A stretch of 63,298 nt of DNA from Rhodococcus sp. HM1 (GTDB taxonomy: Bacteria > Actinomycetota > Actinomycetes > Mycobacteriales > Mycobacteriaceae): positions 1 to 63,298 of the forward strand of contig NZ_JALPTB010000039.1 of NCBI RefSeq assembly GCF_023218075.1. The letters are read 5' to 3'. Position numbers and translations under genes: made by a program. The notes under the pieces were generated by a model. The model ran no database searches and was not told the DNA's origin. It saw only the letters and a program-made list of their open reading frames with translations. Shown here in pieces: positions 44,530-53,702 of this stretch; the stretch's first letter is position 1, and every line of letters begins with the position of its first letter.

Positions 44530-46014
44530 TCAGTACCCGAGGTGTACCGTCTTCTCCTCGGTGAACGCCTCGAGACCGCTGCGGCCGAGTTCACGCCCGA
44601 TACCGCTGGCCTCACGTCCGCCCCAGGGCAGGCTCGGGTCGGGAACACCCCAGCCGTTGACCCACACGGTACCGACCCGAAGCTGCGGGATCACGCTGTG
44701 CACGGTCGACAGGTTCTGGCTGAAGATGAACGCGTTGAGCCCGTACTTGGTGGTGTTCGCCAGCCGCACGGCCTCCTCGGTGGTCTTGAACGTGATGACG
44801 GTCGCGACCGGACCGAAGATCTCCTCGCGGGCGATCGTCAGCTCGTTGTGCCCGCGGAAGACGGTGGGCTCGACGAAGAAGCCGCGGTCGCCGACCCGCC
44901 CGCCGCCGGTCAGCAGCTCGGCTCCCTCGGCGCGACCCTTCTCGATGTAGCCGAGGATCCGATCGAGCTGCTTGCGGTTGACGATGGTGCCCTGCGTCGT
45001 CGCCGCGTCGAAGGGGTCACCGACGACGGCTCCGCGGGCGAACTCGACGAGTCCCTCGACGACCTGGTCGGCGATCGATTCGTGCACGATGACGCGGGTG
45101 CCGGCCGCGCACACCTGGCCCTGGTGGTAGAAGTTGCCCATCGCGATCCACGGCAGCGACGCCTCGAGGTCGGCGTCCGGGAAGATCAGCTGGGGCGCCT
45201 TGCCGCCGAGCTCGAGGGTGACCTTGCGGAACTTCTCACCCGCGAGCGAGGTGATGGTCTTGCCGACGGCGGGGCTGCCGGTGAAGGTGATCTTGTCGAT
45301 GCCCTCGTGCGCGGCGAGCGCGGCGCCCGCCTCCGGCCCGAGGCCCGGCACGACGTTGAACGCGCCGTCCGGCACGCCCGCCTCGGCGAGCAGGTCGGCG
45401 AGCTTCAGGGTGGACAGCGACGCGTCCTCGGCGGGCTTGACGACGACCGAGCACCCGGCGGCCAGCGCGGGGGCGACCTTCCACGCGGCGACGACCGTCG
45501 GGTTGTTCCACGGGGTGATCGCGCCGACCACGCCGAGCGGCTGACGCAGGGTGTAGCCGAAGCGGTGCTGCGGTCCCACGTCGGGGAGCAGGATCGCTTC
45601 GCCGGCGATCTTGTCGGCCCACCCGGCGTAGTGCCGGAACGAGGCCGCCGCGGCGGGGATGTCGCCGGCGACGGTGTCGGCGTACAGCTTGCCCATCTCG
45701 GCGGTTTCGAGGGCGGACAGTTCGGGTGCGTGCTGTTCGATGAGATCGGCTGCGCGCGAGAGGATCCGGCCGCGTTCGGCGCCGGGCATCTGCGACCACG
45801 CGCCGTCCTCGAAGGTGGCCCGGGCGGCGTCGACGGCGGCGTCGATGTCCTCGGCGCGACCGGCGGCGATCTGCGCGACCGGTTCCTCGTTCGCCGGGTT
45901 GACGGAGGTGAAGGTCGCGCCGGAGCGCGCGGGGACGGCGCGGCCGCCGATGCGCAGCAACGGTTCCGGCACCACGACGGGATGCGGTGTGGGGGCAGTG
46001 GTGGTTTCGGTCAT
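44530..46014 (-). CDS. Aldehyde dehydrogenase (NAD(P)+)
   Basis: A 494-residue ALDH-family enzyme. Cofactor and catalytic motifs are PWNNP, KPAEDAS, GSPAVGK, ELGGKAPQ with the general-base Glu, and GQVCAAG with the catalytic Cys near residue 300. EEIFGPV and PWGGREASGIGRELG close the sequence. The ATG follows GGAG 6 bases away. It lies 9 bases after the homogentisate dioxygenase gene. Substrate unknown. Confidence 0.93.
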   Translation of the reverse strand: MTETTTAPTPHPVVVPEPLLRIGGRAVPARSGATFTSVNPANEEPVAQIAAGRAEDIDAAVDAARATFEDGAWSQMPGAERGRILSRAADLIEQHAPELSALETAEMGKLYADTVAGDIPAAAASFRHYAGWADKIAGEAILLPDVGPQHRFGYTLRQPLGVVGAITPWNNPTVVAAWKVAPALAAGCSVVVKPAEDASLSTLKLADLLAEAGVPDGAFNVVPGLGPEAGAALAAHEGIDKITFTGSPAVGKTITSLAGEKFRKVTLELGGKAPQLIFPDADLEASLPWIAMGNFYHQGQVCAAGTRVIVHESIADQVVEGLVEFARGAVVGDPFDAATTQGTIVNRKQLDRILGYIEKGRAEGAELLTGGGRVGDRGFFVEPTVFRGHNELTIAREEIFGPVATVITFKTTEEAVRLANTTKYGLNAFIFSQNLSTVHSVIPQLRVGTVWVNGWGVPDPSLPWGGREASGIGRELGRSGLEAFTEEKTVHLGY

Positions 46015-46023
46015 CTTGAACTC

Positions 46024-47334
46024 CTAGGGTGAGGGCGGAGCGAAACGACGAGCGAGTCCTGACCACGACGAGTCGTAGTCGGGTTGACGGTGGGCCGCCG
46101 CGAGGGCGGTGTCGGTGACGGCCAGCGGCAGCCGGGTCTCGAACATGAACGACATGGTGTTCTCGAGCTTGACGGGGGCGAGTTCCGCGGCACTCGCGAG
46201 TTCGAACGTCTCCAGGTCCGGTCCGTGCGCGCCCCACTGGTTGTGCAGCGACGCGCCGCCGGGAACGAACCCTTCGGCCTTCGAATCGTGCCTGCCACGA
46301 ACGAGTCCCATGAACTCCGTCATGACGTTGCGGTGGAAGTGCGGCGGGCGGAAGGTGTGTTCGCCGACGACCCAGCGTTCGGGGAACACCGCGAAATCCA
46401 CGTTCGCCTGCCCCGGAATCGGGGTGGCCGAGGTCAGCACGGTGAAGATCGACGGGTCCGGGTGGTCCCAGCCGCCGGTGGTCATGACGTTGAACCGGGA
46501 GATGTCGTACTTGTACGCGCCGTGCGTGCCGTGCCACGCGACGACGTCGAGCGGCGAGTGGCCGAGTTCGGTGGCCCACAGGTGCCCGCCGAACTTCTGG
46601 ACGAGTTCGAAGGTGCCGACACGGTCCTCGTACCACGCCGTCGGGTACAGGAAGTCGCGGGCGTGCGCGAGGCCGTTCGCGCCGATCGGTCCGAGTTCGG
46701 GCAGTTCGAATGCGGCACCGTAGTTTTCGCACACGTATCCGGTGGCGGCCGCGTCGAGCAGCTCGACCCGGAACCGCACGGCACGTCCGACGACGGCGAT
46801 CTCACCGGGCGCGACCGCCAGGCGGCCGAACTCGGTGCACAGCAGCAGTTCCCCGTCCTGCGGCACGAACAGCATCTCGCCGTCGGCGTTCACGAAGTAC
46901 CGGTCCGTCATCGACTCGGTGATCGCGTACAGGTGCACGGCGATCCCGGTGCGGGAGAGGACGTCCCCGTTCACCGCGTAGGTGGTGACGCCGTCGACGA
47001 AGTCGCGTCCCGCGGTGGGGACCGGCTGCGGATCCCACCGCAGCCGGTTCGGGGTCACCAGTCCCCCGGTCAGGGGCGCCGACGCCCAGTTCCCGTCGTC
47101 GATGCGCCGGAACGCGGGGTGCGCGGCCGACGGCATGATCCGGTACGTCCAGGTGCGCCTGTTGATTCCGCGTGGTTCGGTGAACGCCGTCGCGGAATGC
47201 TGTTCGGCGTAGAGCCCGTACGGGGCGCGCTGCGGCGAGTTCTGGCCCCACGGCAGCGCCCCCTCGATCGCCTCGCTGTGGTGTTCGTTGCCGAACCCGT
47301 GGAGGTAGTCGAGGTCCACCGAACCGGCCGTCAC
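46024..47334 (-). CDS. hmgA: Homogentisate 1,2-dioxygenase
   Basis: A 436-residue ring-cleaving iron dioxygenase. It opens [14 protein letters not shown] and has the iron ligands in [12 protein letters not shown] (His and Glu) and the second His in [17 protein letters not shown] is also as in the family. It converts homogentisate to maleylacetoacetate. The GTG overlaps the previous stop by 4 bases. No maleylacetoacetate isomerase or fumarylacetoacetase is nearby, so it may act on a related hydroquinone or feed genes elsewhere. Confidence 0.94.
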   Translation of the reverse strand: MTAGSVDLDYLHGFGNEHHSEAIEGALPWGQNSPQRAPYGLYAEQHSATAFTEPRGINRRTWTYRIMPSAAHPAFRRIDDGNWASAPLTGGLVTPNRLRWDPQPVPTAGRDFVDGVTTYAVNGDVLSRTGIAVHLYAITESMTDRYFVNADGEMLFVPQDGELLLCTEFGRLAVAPGEIAVVGRAVRFRVELLDAAATGYVCENYGAAFELPELGPIGANGLAHARDFLYPTAWYEDRVGTFELVQKFGGHLWATELGHSPLDVVAWHGTHGAYKYDISRFNVMTTGGWDHPDPSIFTVLTSATPIPGQANVDFAVFPERWVVGEHTFRPPHFHRNVMTEFMGLVRGRHDSKAEGFVPGGASLHNQWGAHGPDLETFELASAAELAPVKLENTMSFMFETRLPLAVTDTALAAAHRQPDYDSSWSGLARRFAPPSP

Positions 47335-48386
47335 GTCAGGGCAACCATCTCGTGCAGCGTCGAGCCGTGCCGCTCCTGGGTCAGGCCATCGACGGACACC
47401 GACAGGGAGAAGTCGGAACGGAACCGGAAGTACCCGGGCCGGCCGATGAGCCGGTTGACGATCGGCTTGATCAGCGGGCTCGCCGCGAGTGGAATGTCCT
47501 CGAGCAGGTTGTGCGCGTGCACGATCTCGCGGACGTCCAGCCTGACGTCGAGCACATCCGGGATGCGGATCCGCAGCCACGTCGGGTAGGTGCGATCGGC
47601 GACGGGGTCGAACACGGTGGGCCCCTCGGTCATCTCGACCTCGCCGTTGCTGACGATCACCTCGCTACCGCGCGCGACCATCACCGGCTGCGACCAGTGA
47701 TTGCCGTACTTCTTCTGCGTGTGCACCATCGCGTAGACCAGGGTGAAGTCGTCGGTGTACAACCGGCCCCAGTACCACTTGTCGATGATCCGCTTCATGT
47801 CGCCCACGCCCCAGTTGTGGTCGTGGTAGCCGCGGCCGGCGACGGTGGTGGTCTCGCCGTCGACGGTCACCGTGCCGGCGACCTTCGCGCGGGGCGCGCC
47901 GACGACCCAGGCGAAGAACTCGCGGTCGTTGTAGCTGGTCTGCCCGCGACCGGGCATCCACGGCGGTACCTCGGCGGTGAACGTGAGATCGAACCCGAGA
48001 TCACCCTCGGCGACCTTCACCCGGTAGACGGGCAGGCCGTTCTCCTCGCCGGTCAGGCGGGCGAAGTTCGTTCCGACCCGCACGTCGCACTTCTCGGTGG
48101 ACACCGCGAGATCCTCGTCGGTGAACTGCCGGACCACCTCGCGGCGCTTGCCGTCCGGGCTGTAGACGTGGATCTCCACACCGGGCTTGCGGTGCACGAG
48201 TTCCCGGGTCTGCAGCATCGCGACGACGATGCGGCCGTCGTCGAGGTGTGCGTCGAAGTACCAGTGTTCGAAGGCGTGCTTGTCGGTCGACGGATGGGCT
48301 CCGTTGTCGCTCGGTGCGACGGTCGTGATCTCGCCGTCGCGTCGGCCCGGTCCGTTCCAGGCCTCGACGATCTGTAGTGCAGCCAC
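47331..48386 (-). CDS. CrtC/AttH-like lipocalin-fold protein
   Basis: A 351-residue protein of the hydroxyneurosporene synthase (CrtC)/AttH superfamily. [19 protein letters not shown] and [25 protein letters not shown] are the typical paired beta-barrel segments. Known members hydrate isoprenoid double bonds or act on related lipids; many are of unknown role. The GTG start follows GGGA. It overlaps hmgA by 4 bases, so the two are coupled. No signal peptide. Confidence 0.8.
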   Translation of the reverse strand: MAALQIVEAWNGPGRRDGEITTVAPSDNGAHPSTDKHAFEHWYFDAHLDDGRIVVAMLQTRELVHRKPGVEIHVYSPDGKRREVVRQFTDEDLAVSTEKCDVRVGTNFARLTGEENGLPVYRVKVAEGDLGFDLTFTAEVPPWMPGRGQTSYNDREFFAWVVGAPRAKVAGTVTVDGETTTVAGRGYHDHNWGVGDMKRIIDKWYWGRLYTDDFTLVYAMVHTQKKYGNHWSQPVMVARGSEVIVSNGEVEMTEGPTVFDPVADRTYPTWLRIRIPDVLDVRLDVREIVHAHNLLEDIPLAASPLIKPIVNRLIGRPGYFRFRSDFSLSVSVDGLTQERHGSTLHEMVALT

Positions 48387-48423
48387 AGTGTCCCTTCCCA
48401 GTGGTGGCGGTGTCCCCAGTAGT

Positions 48424-48483
48424 GGCGGTGTCAGCGTCGCAGTGCGCCGCTGGGGCGGTGTCAGCGTCGCAGTGCGCCGCTGG
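48424..48483. repeat. Perfect 30-bp tandem duplication at an operon junction
   Basis: Two identical 30-base copies (48424-48453 and 48454-48483) stand head to tail. The right copy holds the last codons and stop of the MpaB-type gene; the left copy repeats them in the gap before the CrtC-like gene. Looser partial copies of the GGTGGCGGTGTC part lie just left. Confidence 0.95.
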
Positions 48484-49738
48484 CGTCGAATTGTGCTTCG
48501 CGTCCCTGCATCTGAGCCCGGTACCAGTTCTCGCGGTGGGCGACCATGATCTTCTCGTGCACCTCGGCGACGCCGGGGACGAAGCGGCGGGCCAGTTCCA
48601 TCGCGGTGATGAGCGGGAACCGGGCGATCGGAATGATCAACCACGGCAGCACCTTCGGCATCGAGTACTTGCGGCGGGTGCCGGGCGCCATGTAGATCGC
48701 CGAGTACACGGAGTTGATGCGGAAGTTGTAGGCCTCGCGCAGGCGGGTCAGGCCGCGGTGTCCGTCGCGCGGCGCGAACGCCTGCGGGTACGACTCGATC
48801 AGTTCCTTGCCGTGTTTTCCCGAGTCGTGCGAGCGGGACACCACGGTGGTCGCGAGTGCCCGCAGGCTGTCGCCGATGGTTTCCGGGTACCAGCGCAGTC
48901 GCACCCCGAGCAGGTAGCCCATGTACTTCTGGAAGTGGATGAGTGCGCGGATCTCCCGCGGGGTGGTCTGGTACCCGAGCACCCACAGCGCCAGGCCGGG
49001 GGTGACGCTGCCGGCGATGAGGGTGAGCATCATGTAGGTCTGGCTGATGGGCAGACCCCACTTGGACTGGTCCCACTCGGGATGGTTCGCCACCCGGGAG
49101 CGGACGGACACGTGCATCACGCGCACCTTCAGTGCGGTGGCGCGGCCCTTCGATCCGGGGGTCAGCAGCGCGCCGGGTTCGGACACGTCCATCCAGAAGC
49201 GGCAGGTTTCGAGGAATCGGCGCAGCGCGTTGTCCCCGGCGTAGCCACCGGCCAGCGACAGCGGTGTCGCGACCGCGGCCTCGGTGTAGATCTCGAGGGT
49301 TTCGGCGCCGGCGAAGCTGAACAGCATGGTGCCCCAGCGTCGCCAGATCGCCGCGCCCTGCTCGACGAGTTCCGGTTGCACCCAGTCGGGCACGGTTTCG
49401 AACTCCTCGAACAGCGCGCGCATCGACTCGGGTGCGTCGGGCACCGCGTCGATGCCGTCGGCGAGGGCGATCTCGAGCATTTCGCGCGTCCGCTTCGGCC
49501 CGGTCTCCCCGTGGTAGACCTCCTCGACGAATCGTTCCGCGGTGGGGTCACCGCTGTAGAGGTCGTTGCACAGGGCGCGGGCCTGTTCGTCGGTCGGCAG
49601 GATGTCGAAACCGGTGAGTTTCAACACGAGTCGCCGCATCCGCTGGACACGTTCGGTCGCAACGGATTCCCAGTACGGGAACGCGGACGGGCAGCGGTCG
49701 ATCTCGTCGGGTGTCTCACGCGCGATGGTGCCGGTCAT
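48461..49738 (-). CDS. MpaB/rubber-oxygenase-like protein (DUF2236)
   Basis: A 425-residue protein of the DUF2236 (MpaB/Lcp) clan. It has FVEEVYHGETGPKRTREML, a long hydrophobic helical core (LAGGYAGDNALRRFLE, LTLIAGSVTPGLALWVLGYQTT) and HFQKYMGYLLGVRLRWYPETIGDSLRALATTVV. Related latex clearing proteins are haem oxygenases that cleave isoprenoid double bonds, and MpaB cleaves a prenyl chain. Haem binding here is inferred. The ATG starts 11 bases after the hydrolase stop. The 3' end is duplicated. Confidence 0.8.
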   Translation of the reverse strand: MTGTIARETPDEIDRCPSAFPYWESVATERVQRMRRLVLKLTGFDILPTDEQARALCNDLYSGDPTAERFVEEVYHGETGPKRTREMLEIALADGIDAVPDAPESMRALFEEFETVPDWVQPELVEQGAAIWRRWGTMLFSFAGAETLEIYTEAAVATPLSLAGGYAGDNALRRFLETCRFWMDVSEPGALLTPGSKGRATALKVRVMHVSVRSRVANHPEWDQSKWGLPISQTYMMLTLIAGSVTPGLALWVLGYQTTPREIRALIHFQKYMGYLLGVRLRWYPETIGDSLRALATTVVSRSHDSGKHGKELIESYPQAFAPRDGHRGLTRLREAYNFRINSVYSAIYMAPGTRRKYSMPKVLPWLIIPIARFPLITAMELARRFVPGVAEVHEKIMVAHRENWYRAQMQGREAQFDASGALRR

Positions 49739-49749
49739 GCCGGGACCTC

Positions 49750-50907
49750 CTAGTTCCGATCGTCGAGGACGGTGCGGCGGATCCAGGCGGCGAGGCGGGT
49801 GACGACGTCGTTCAGCCCGCCGGGCTGGTCCACCAGATAGTGGTTGAGGCCGCGCATCTCGATCAGTTCGGCGTCGCGGGGCAGCGCGGCGTGCATGAGC
49901 CGCGAGTCCTCGGCGAACGCGGCCTGGTCGCCGAGCAGGCTCATGACCATCGTCGGGGCGTGCACCGACCGCAGGTCGGTGAGCGCGTCGGCGTTGGTGC
50001 GGTCGGGACTCCACGTGCTCAGCCAGCTGCGGACGGTCACGAACCGGGCGAGCCCGCCGGCGGCGGTGTTCGCGGCCTTCGGATCGCCGTACATGCTGCC
50101 GAGCTCGCGGTCGCTGGGGTCGATCGTCAGGTCGACGAAGCGCGGGTCGGCGACGGTGCGGTGCACCACGAAGCCGCGGTCGGAGGCGCCGGTGCGGTTC
50201 AGGTCGTCGAGCTGGTCGAGCGCCCAGGCGTCGATGCGGCGCATGCGGGCCAGCTGCGCGTCGCGGTACTGCTGCACCCACTCGGGGTCGAGCGGCGCGG
50301 TCCGCGCGTACAGGTCGAGGTCGGGGTCGGTGAGGTACGGATCGGCCTCGTCGACGACGGCACCGTCGATCCAGTGCCGCAGCACCCGCGCCCGGCCGGG
50401 GTGGGCCCCGACCAGCATCAGCGCGTCGGCGGGCCGCAACCCGGCCGACGCGAAGGGCGCCGGATCCCCCGCGGGAGTCTCGGTGACGGTCGGGTTCTCG
50501 GCCTGCGACTGGTAGAAGGAGGCGAGCGAGCCGCCGCCGCTGAACCCGAGCAGCACGACCTTCTCGAAGCCGAGTTCGTCGGCCATCCAGCGCACCCCGG
50601 TGCCGAGGTCGAAGGCGGCGCGCTCCATGATGAGCGCCGGTTCGTTCGACGCGTAGCGGGTGTTGAGCCCCATCGCGGGGATGCCCTGCTCGGCGATCGC
50701 CTTCAGCAGGAAATGGCTGAGGAAGTTCGATGCGGGATGACACATGATCACCCCTACTTCGGTCGAATATCCTTCTTCCGCCACCAGATTGGCGTGCAGA
50801 GTCGGGTAGTGGCGGCTCAGTCCGGAATGCATCTCGACGCGGCCGTCGTTCGCGGGTTCGTACGGGATGCGCTGGAAGTGGTCGCGGATCTCGGTCGTGG
50901 AAGTCAT
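49750..50907 (-). CDS. Alpha/beta hydrolase
   Basis: A 385-residue alpha/beta hydrolase. It has VGVIMCHPASNFLSHFL, the elbow LLGFSGGGSLASFY with Ser near residue 126, and a histidine in RGLNHYLVDQPGG. The start ATG overlaps the multicopper oxidase stop by 4 bases. The same frame stays open for about 1,870 bases upstream, but that part is a shadow of the oxidase. No signal peptide. Substrate unknown; operon partners suggest an ester or lactone. Confidence 0.85.
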   Translation of the reverse strand: MTSTTEIRDHFQRIPYEPANDGRVEMHSGLSRHYPTLHANLVAEEGYSTEVGVIMCHPASNFLSHFLLKAIAEQGIPAMGLNTRYASNEPALIMERAAFDLGTGVRWMADELGFEKVVLLGFSGGGSLASFYQSQAENPTVTETPAGDPAPFASAGLRPADALMLVGAHPGRARVLRHWIDGAVVDEADPYLTDPDLDLYARTAPLDPEWVQQYRDAQLARMRRIDAWALDQLDDLNRTGASDRGFVVHRTVADPRFVDLTIDPSDRELGSMYGDPKAANTAAGGLARFVTVRSWLSTWSPDRTNADALTDLRSVHAPTMVMSLLGDQAAFAEDSRLMHAALPRDAELIEMRGLNHYLVDQPGGLNDVVTRLAAWIRRTVLDDRN

Positions 50908-52706
50908 GTCACCGTCCGGTATTTCAGCATCATGTCGTGGTCTTCGTGGTCGAGGATGTGGCAGTGCCACACGTAGCCCTGCAGCGTGTGCATGTCGGAG
51001 TGCTCCCGGTGGGCTGCCTGCTCGGTGTGGCCGTGATCGACGTCGCCGATGGTCTGGACCAGGTCCGTGGCGAAGGTGGCGTCCGGGTCGAAGCCGAGTT
51101 CCTCGGCGGTCGGGAATCGAACCACGATCCGCGTCACCGAGTTCGGGTCGCAGATGACCGTGTCCTTGAATCCGGTCTCCCACGGTTGCGGTCCGCGCAG
51201 CGGCTCGACGACGAACGGATCCGGGTCCGGGGTCCACTTGATCCCGAGCGGCGGCTGCGGCTGGCGCGCGCACATCGCGAGGGTGTTGATCGCCTGCCGC
51301 CCCAGGACGCGGAAGGTCACCAGGTGCAGGTGCACCGGGTGCGGGTCCGGGGTGGCGTTGACGATGTTCCACTGCTCGACGGTGCCCTGCCGCGGCATCT
51401 CGATGTCGTCGCTGTGGAAGCGAAGGTTGTTGAGCGACATGATCGACGGCGGCAGGCGCACGTCCGACGGCTGGCTCAACGACACGTTCCGCACGACCTG
51501 CGGTTGCGGGATCGGACCCACGGGGTGGGGCTGCCCCGCTCCCCCACGGAGGGTCGCGGGAACCGGACCGGCGAATCCGCGCACCGCCTCCGCCCGGAAG
51601 CGCATGAACACCGGCATCCGCACCGCGCCGATCTGCGCGGCCTGGGGGGCGGCGTCCTCGGTGTTGCGGAGTTCGACGGTGGAACCGGCTTCGAGCAACC
51701 CGAAATCGACGAGCAGGTCGGCACGTTCGCCCGGCGAGAGCCGGATCCGGGTGGTCGCGGCGGGTGCGTCGAGCAGTCCGCCTTCCATGCCGATGACCCA
51801 GAACACCATGCCGTTGGAGAAACTCAGGTCCCACACACTGAACGAGGCGGCGTTGAGCAGGCGCAGCCGGTAGAGACCCCGCGCGACGCGAGCCTCGGGC
51901 CAGATCTTGCCGTTGACGACGCCGACGTCTCCGACGGCGCCGCCCTCCCAACGACCCTGCGGCACGATCGGGGTGGAACGGATGGACTGCGAACCGTCGC
52001 TGTTGACGATCTTCTCCTGCAGCACCAGCGGCAGGTCGAACTCGCCGGAGGGCAGGCCGAGCGGGTTTCCGGCCTCGCCCGTGTCGAACTCGTCGCGCAG
52101 CTGGTAGATGCCGGCGAGCCCGGCGTAGACGTTGAGCCGGGTGACCGCCATCGCGTGGTCGTGGTACCACAGCATCCCGGCTTCCTGCCGGTTCGGGTAG
52201 CGGTAGGTCATGCCCTGACCGGGTCTCGAGACCAGCTCCGGGTGACCGTCGGACGCGGGCGGGGTGACCCCGCCGTGCAGGTGCAGCGAGGTCGGGATCT
52301 CGACGCGGTCGCGTTCGCTCAGCCCGTGCAGCGTGGTGTCGAAGTCGGGAGCGAAAGGATGGACACTCAACCGGTTTCGGTACAGGACCTCGGTGGGCTG
52401 GCCGCGGTGCGCGGTGATGACCGGACCGAGATAGCCGTCGCCGTAGGCGAGGGTCGCGCCGGGCGGGAGGTCGCGGTGGAAGCTGTGGGTGGAGCTGACG
52501 GCGTCGATCTCGATCGTCGATCCACCGACCTGCTCGAGCACCGGCAGTTCGTCGACGAACGGTGCGAGGGTCGGGGAACGGAACAGCAGGGGCCGGCCGA
52601 TGTCGGGGCCGTCGGCGGTCGCACGACCGGTGAGAAGTCCGGTCGCGCCGACTCCTGCCCCCACGGTGATTCCCGTGAGAAGTGTTCTGCGACTGAGTTT
52701 TCGCAT
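50904..52706 (-). CDS. Multicopper oxidase with Tat signal (CotA/laccase-like)
   Basis: A 600-residue exported oxidase. The N-terminus RKLSRRTLLTGITVGAG is a twin-arginine signal. Copper motifs: HLHGG (H142, H144), WYHDH (H182, H184), HPVHLH near residue 478, and HCHILDHEDHDMM with type 1 ligands C582, H587 and M592. So all four coppers can be bound. It should oxidise phenols or metals outside the membrane and reduce oxygen to water. It is the first gene of the leftward operon; a perfect palindrome is 73 bases upstream. Confidence 0.93.
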   Translation of the reverse strand: MRKLSRRTLLTGITVGAGVGATGLLTGRATADGPDIGRPLLFRSPTLAPFVDELPVLEQVGGSTIEIDAVSSTHSFHRDLPPGATLAYGDGYLGPVITAHRGQPTEVLYRNRLSVHPFAPDFDTTLHGLSERDRVEIPTSLHLHGGVTPPASDGHPELVSRPGQGMTYRYPNRQEAGMLWYHDHAMAVTRLNVYAGLAGIYQLRDEFDTGEAGNPLGLPSGEFDLPLVLQEKIVNSDGSQSIRSTPIVPQGRWEGGAVGDVGVVNGKIWPEARVARGLYRLRLLNAASFSVWDLSFSNGMVFWVIGMEGGLLDAPAATTRIRLSPGERADLLVDFGLLEAGSTVELRNTEDAAPQAAQIGAVRMPVFMRFRAEAVRGFAGPVPATLRGGAGQPHPVGPIPQPQVVRNVSLSQPSDVRLPPSIMSLNNLRFHSDDIEMPRQGTVEQWNIVNATPDPHPVHLHLVTFRVLGRQAINTLAMCARQPQPPLGIKWTPDPDPFVVEPLRGPQPWETGFKDTVICDPNSVTRIVVRFPTAEELGFDPDATFATDLVQTIGDVDHGHTEQAAHREHSDMHTLQGYVWHCHILDHEDHDMMLKYRTVT

Positions 52707-52778
52707 CGAGAAGCTTCCATGACGAGCCCTGCGCGGACGAATGGGAAAGGCGGCCGGTCGTGATCCGAGCCACACAGT

Positions 52779-52793
52779 ACCATAGGGTATGGT
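52779..52793. promoter_or_regulatory. Palindrome in the divergent promoter region
   Basis: ACCATA-GGG-TATGGT is a perfect 6-bp dyad between the multicopper oxidase operon and the divergent lipase-like gene. The nearby TetR protein is the obvious candidate to bind it. Confidence 0.6.
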
Positions 52794-52863
52794 TCAGTCA
52801 AGATCGCTGCGACCAGGCACGATGAGGTCGCGCCGCTCCCCCGGTGACGCTCGAAGGAGAACT

Positions 52864-53661
52864 GTGCGACGACTTTTCGCCCGGGCATGGATCCTGGCCG
52901 CGGCGGCCGGCCTGTGCGCCCCCGCCGCGGCCACCGCGACCCCGGCAGCAGACCCGTGTGCCGAGCCGACAACGCCGCCGGTCGTACTGGTCCACGACAT
53001 CGCATCCGATGCCGGTGCCTGGGACGAACTGGCCGCCGATCTCGGGACCGCCGGCCGGTGCATCCTGGCGATCACCTGGGGCGCACCCGAACCCGCCGAC
53101 GTTCCCGTGCCGTTCGCGGGACTGCGCGGAGTGGATGCCGGTGCGCGCGACCTCGCCGCCGCCCTCGCAGGCGCCGGCACCGTGGACGTCGTCGCCCACG
53201 GCGTCGGCGGTCTCGTCGTCCAGCGTTATCTGCAGGATCACGGATCGCGGTCGGTACGGTCGCTGACGACGCTCGGCCCGATCTGGGACGGCACCGAGAT
53301 CGGTGGACTCGCCGCCGCAGAGGAAGTCAGCCGCCGAATCGGGACATACGACCTGGTGCTGAGCCTCGAGAAGCCGGTGATCGATCCGGTCTGTGCGGGC
53401 TGCCGCGAGGTGATTCACGGATCCGACCTGTTGCGCGACCTTTACGCTCGCGGGCCGGTCACCGACGGTGTCCGGTACACGGACATCGTCTCGACGTGCG
53501 ACGGGTTCGTCGTCCCCGCCACCGGTGCGTCGATGCCGGGCACGACCGTCGTCACGCTGCAGGAACGCGACCCCGGCAACTGCGCCGGACACTTCGCGTT
53601 GCCGCGCGATCCTCTCGCACGCGCTCTCGCCCTCGACGCGGTCGAGCACGGCGGCGTGTAG
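52864..53661 (+). CDS. Secreted lipase-like protein lacking the nucleophile serine
   Basis: A 265-residue exported protein. Residues 1-28 form a signal peptide with a cut near ATA-TPA. The mature part has the lipase core: oxyanion strand PPVVLVHDIASDAGAW, then an elbow AHGVGGLVVQRYL where the usual GHSxGG serine is Gly113, then DGFVVP (acid) and CAGHFALP (His243). The cysteines fit two to three disulfides. The GTG follows GAAGGAGA, a strong site. It is divergent from the oxidase operon. Catalysis by the normal route is unlikely; binding or regulation is more likely. Confidence 0.8.
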   Translation: MRRLFARAWILAAAAGLCAPAAATATPAADPCAEPTTPPVVLVHDIASDAGAWDELAADLGTAGRCILAITWGAPEPADVPVPFAGLRGVDAGARDLAAALAGAGTVDVVAHGVGGLVVQRYLQDHGSRSVRSLTTLGPIWDGTEIGGLAAAEEVSRRIGTYDLVLSLEKPVIDPVCAGCREVIHGSDLLRDLYARGPVTDGVRYTDIVSTCDGFVVPATGASMPGTTVVTLQERDPGNCAGHFALPRDPLARALALDAVEHGGV

Positions 53662-53702
53662 GCTCGACGCGGTCGAAGACAGACGAAGGAGTGGTTGACG
53701 TG

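Noticed and set aside
50908-52773. Extension of the alpha/beta hydrolase frame to about 1,007 residues
   Set aside because: The added part is Arg/Pro-rich shadow of the multicopper oxidase. The ATG with a 4-base overlap at 50907 is a better start.
52779-52793. CsoR-type copper operator before the multicopper oxidase
   Set aside because: CsoR sites carry longer C and G runs around the dyad centre. This dyad is shorter and fits a TetR-type site better.
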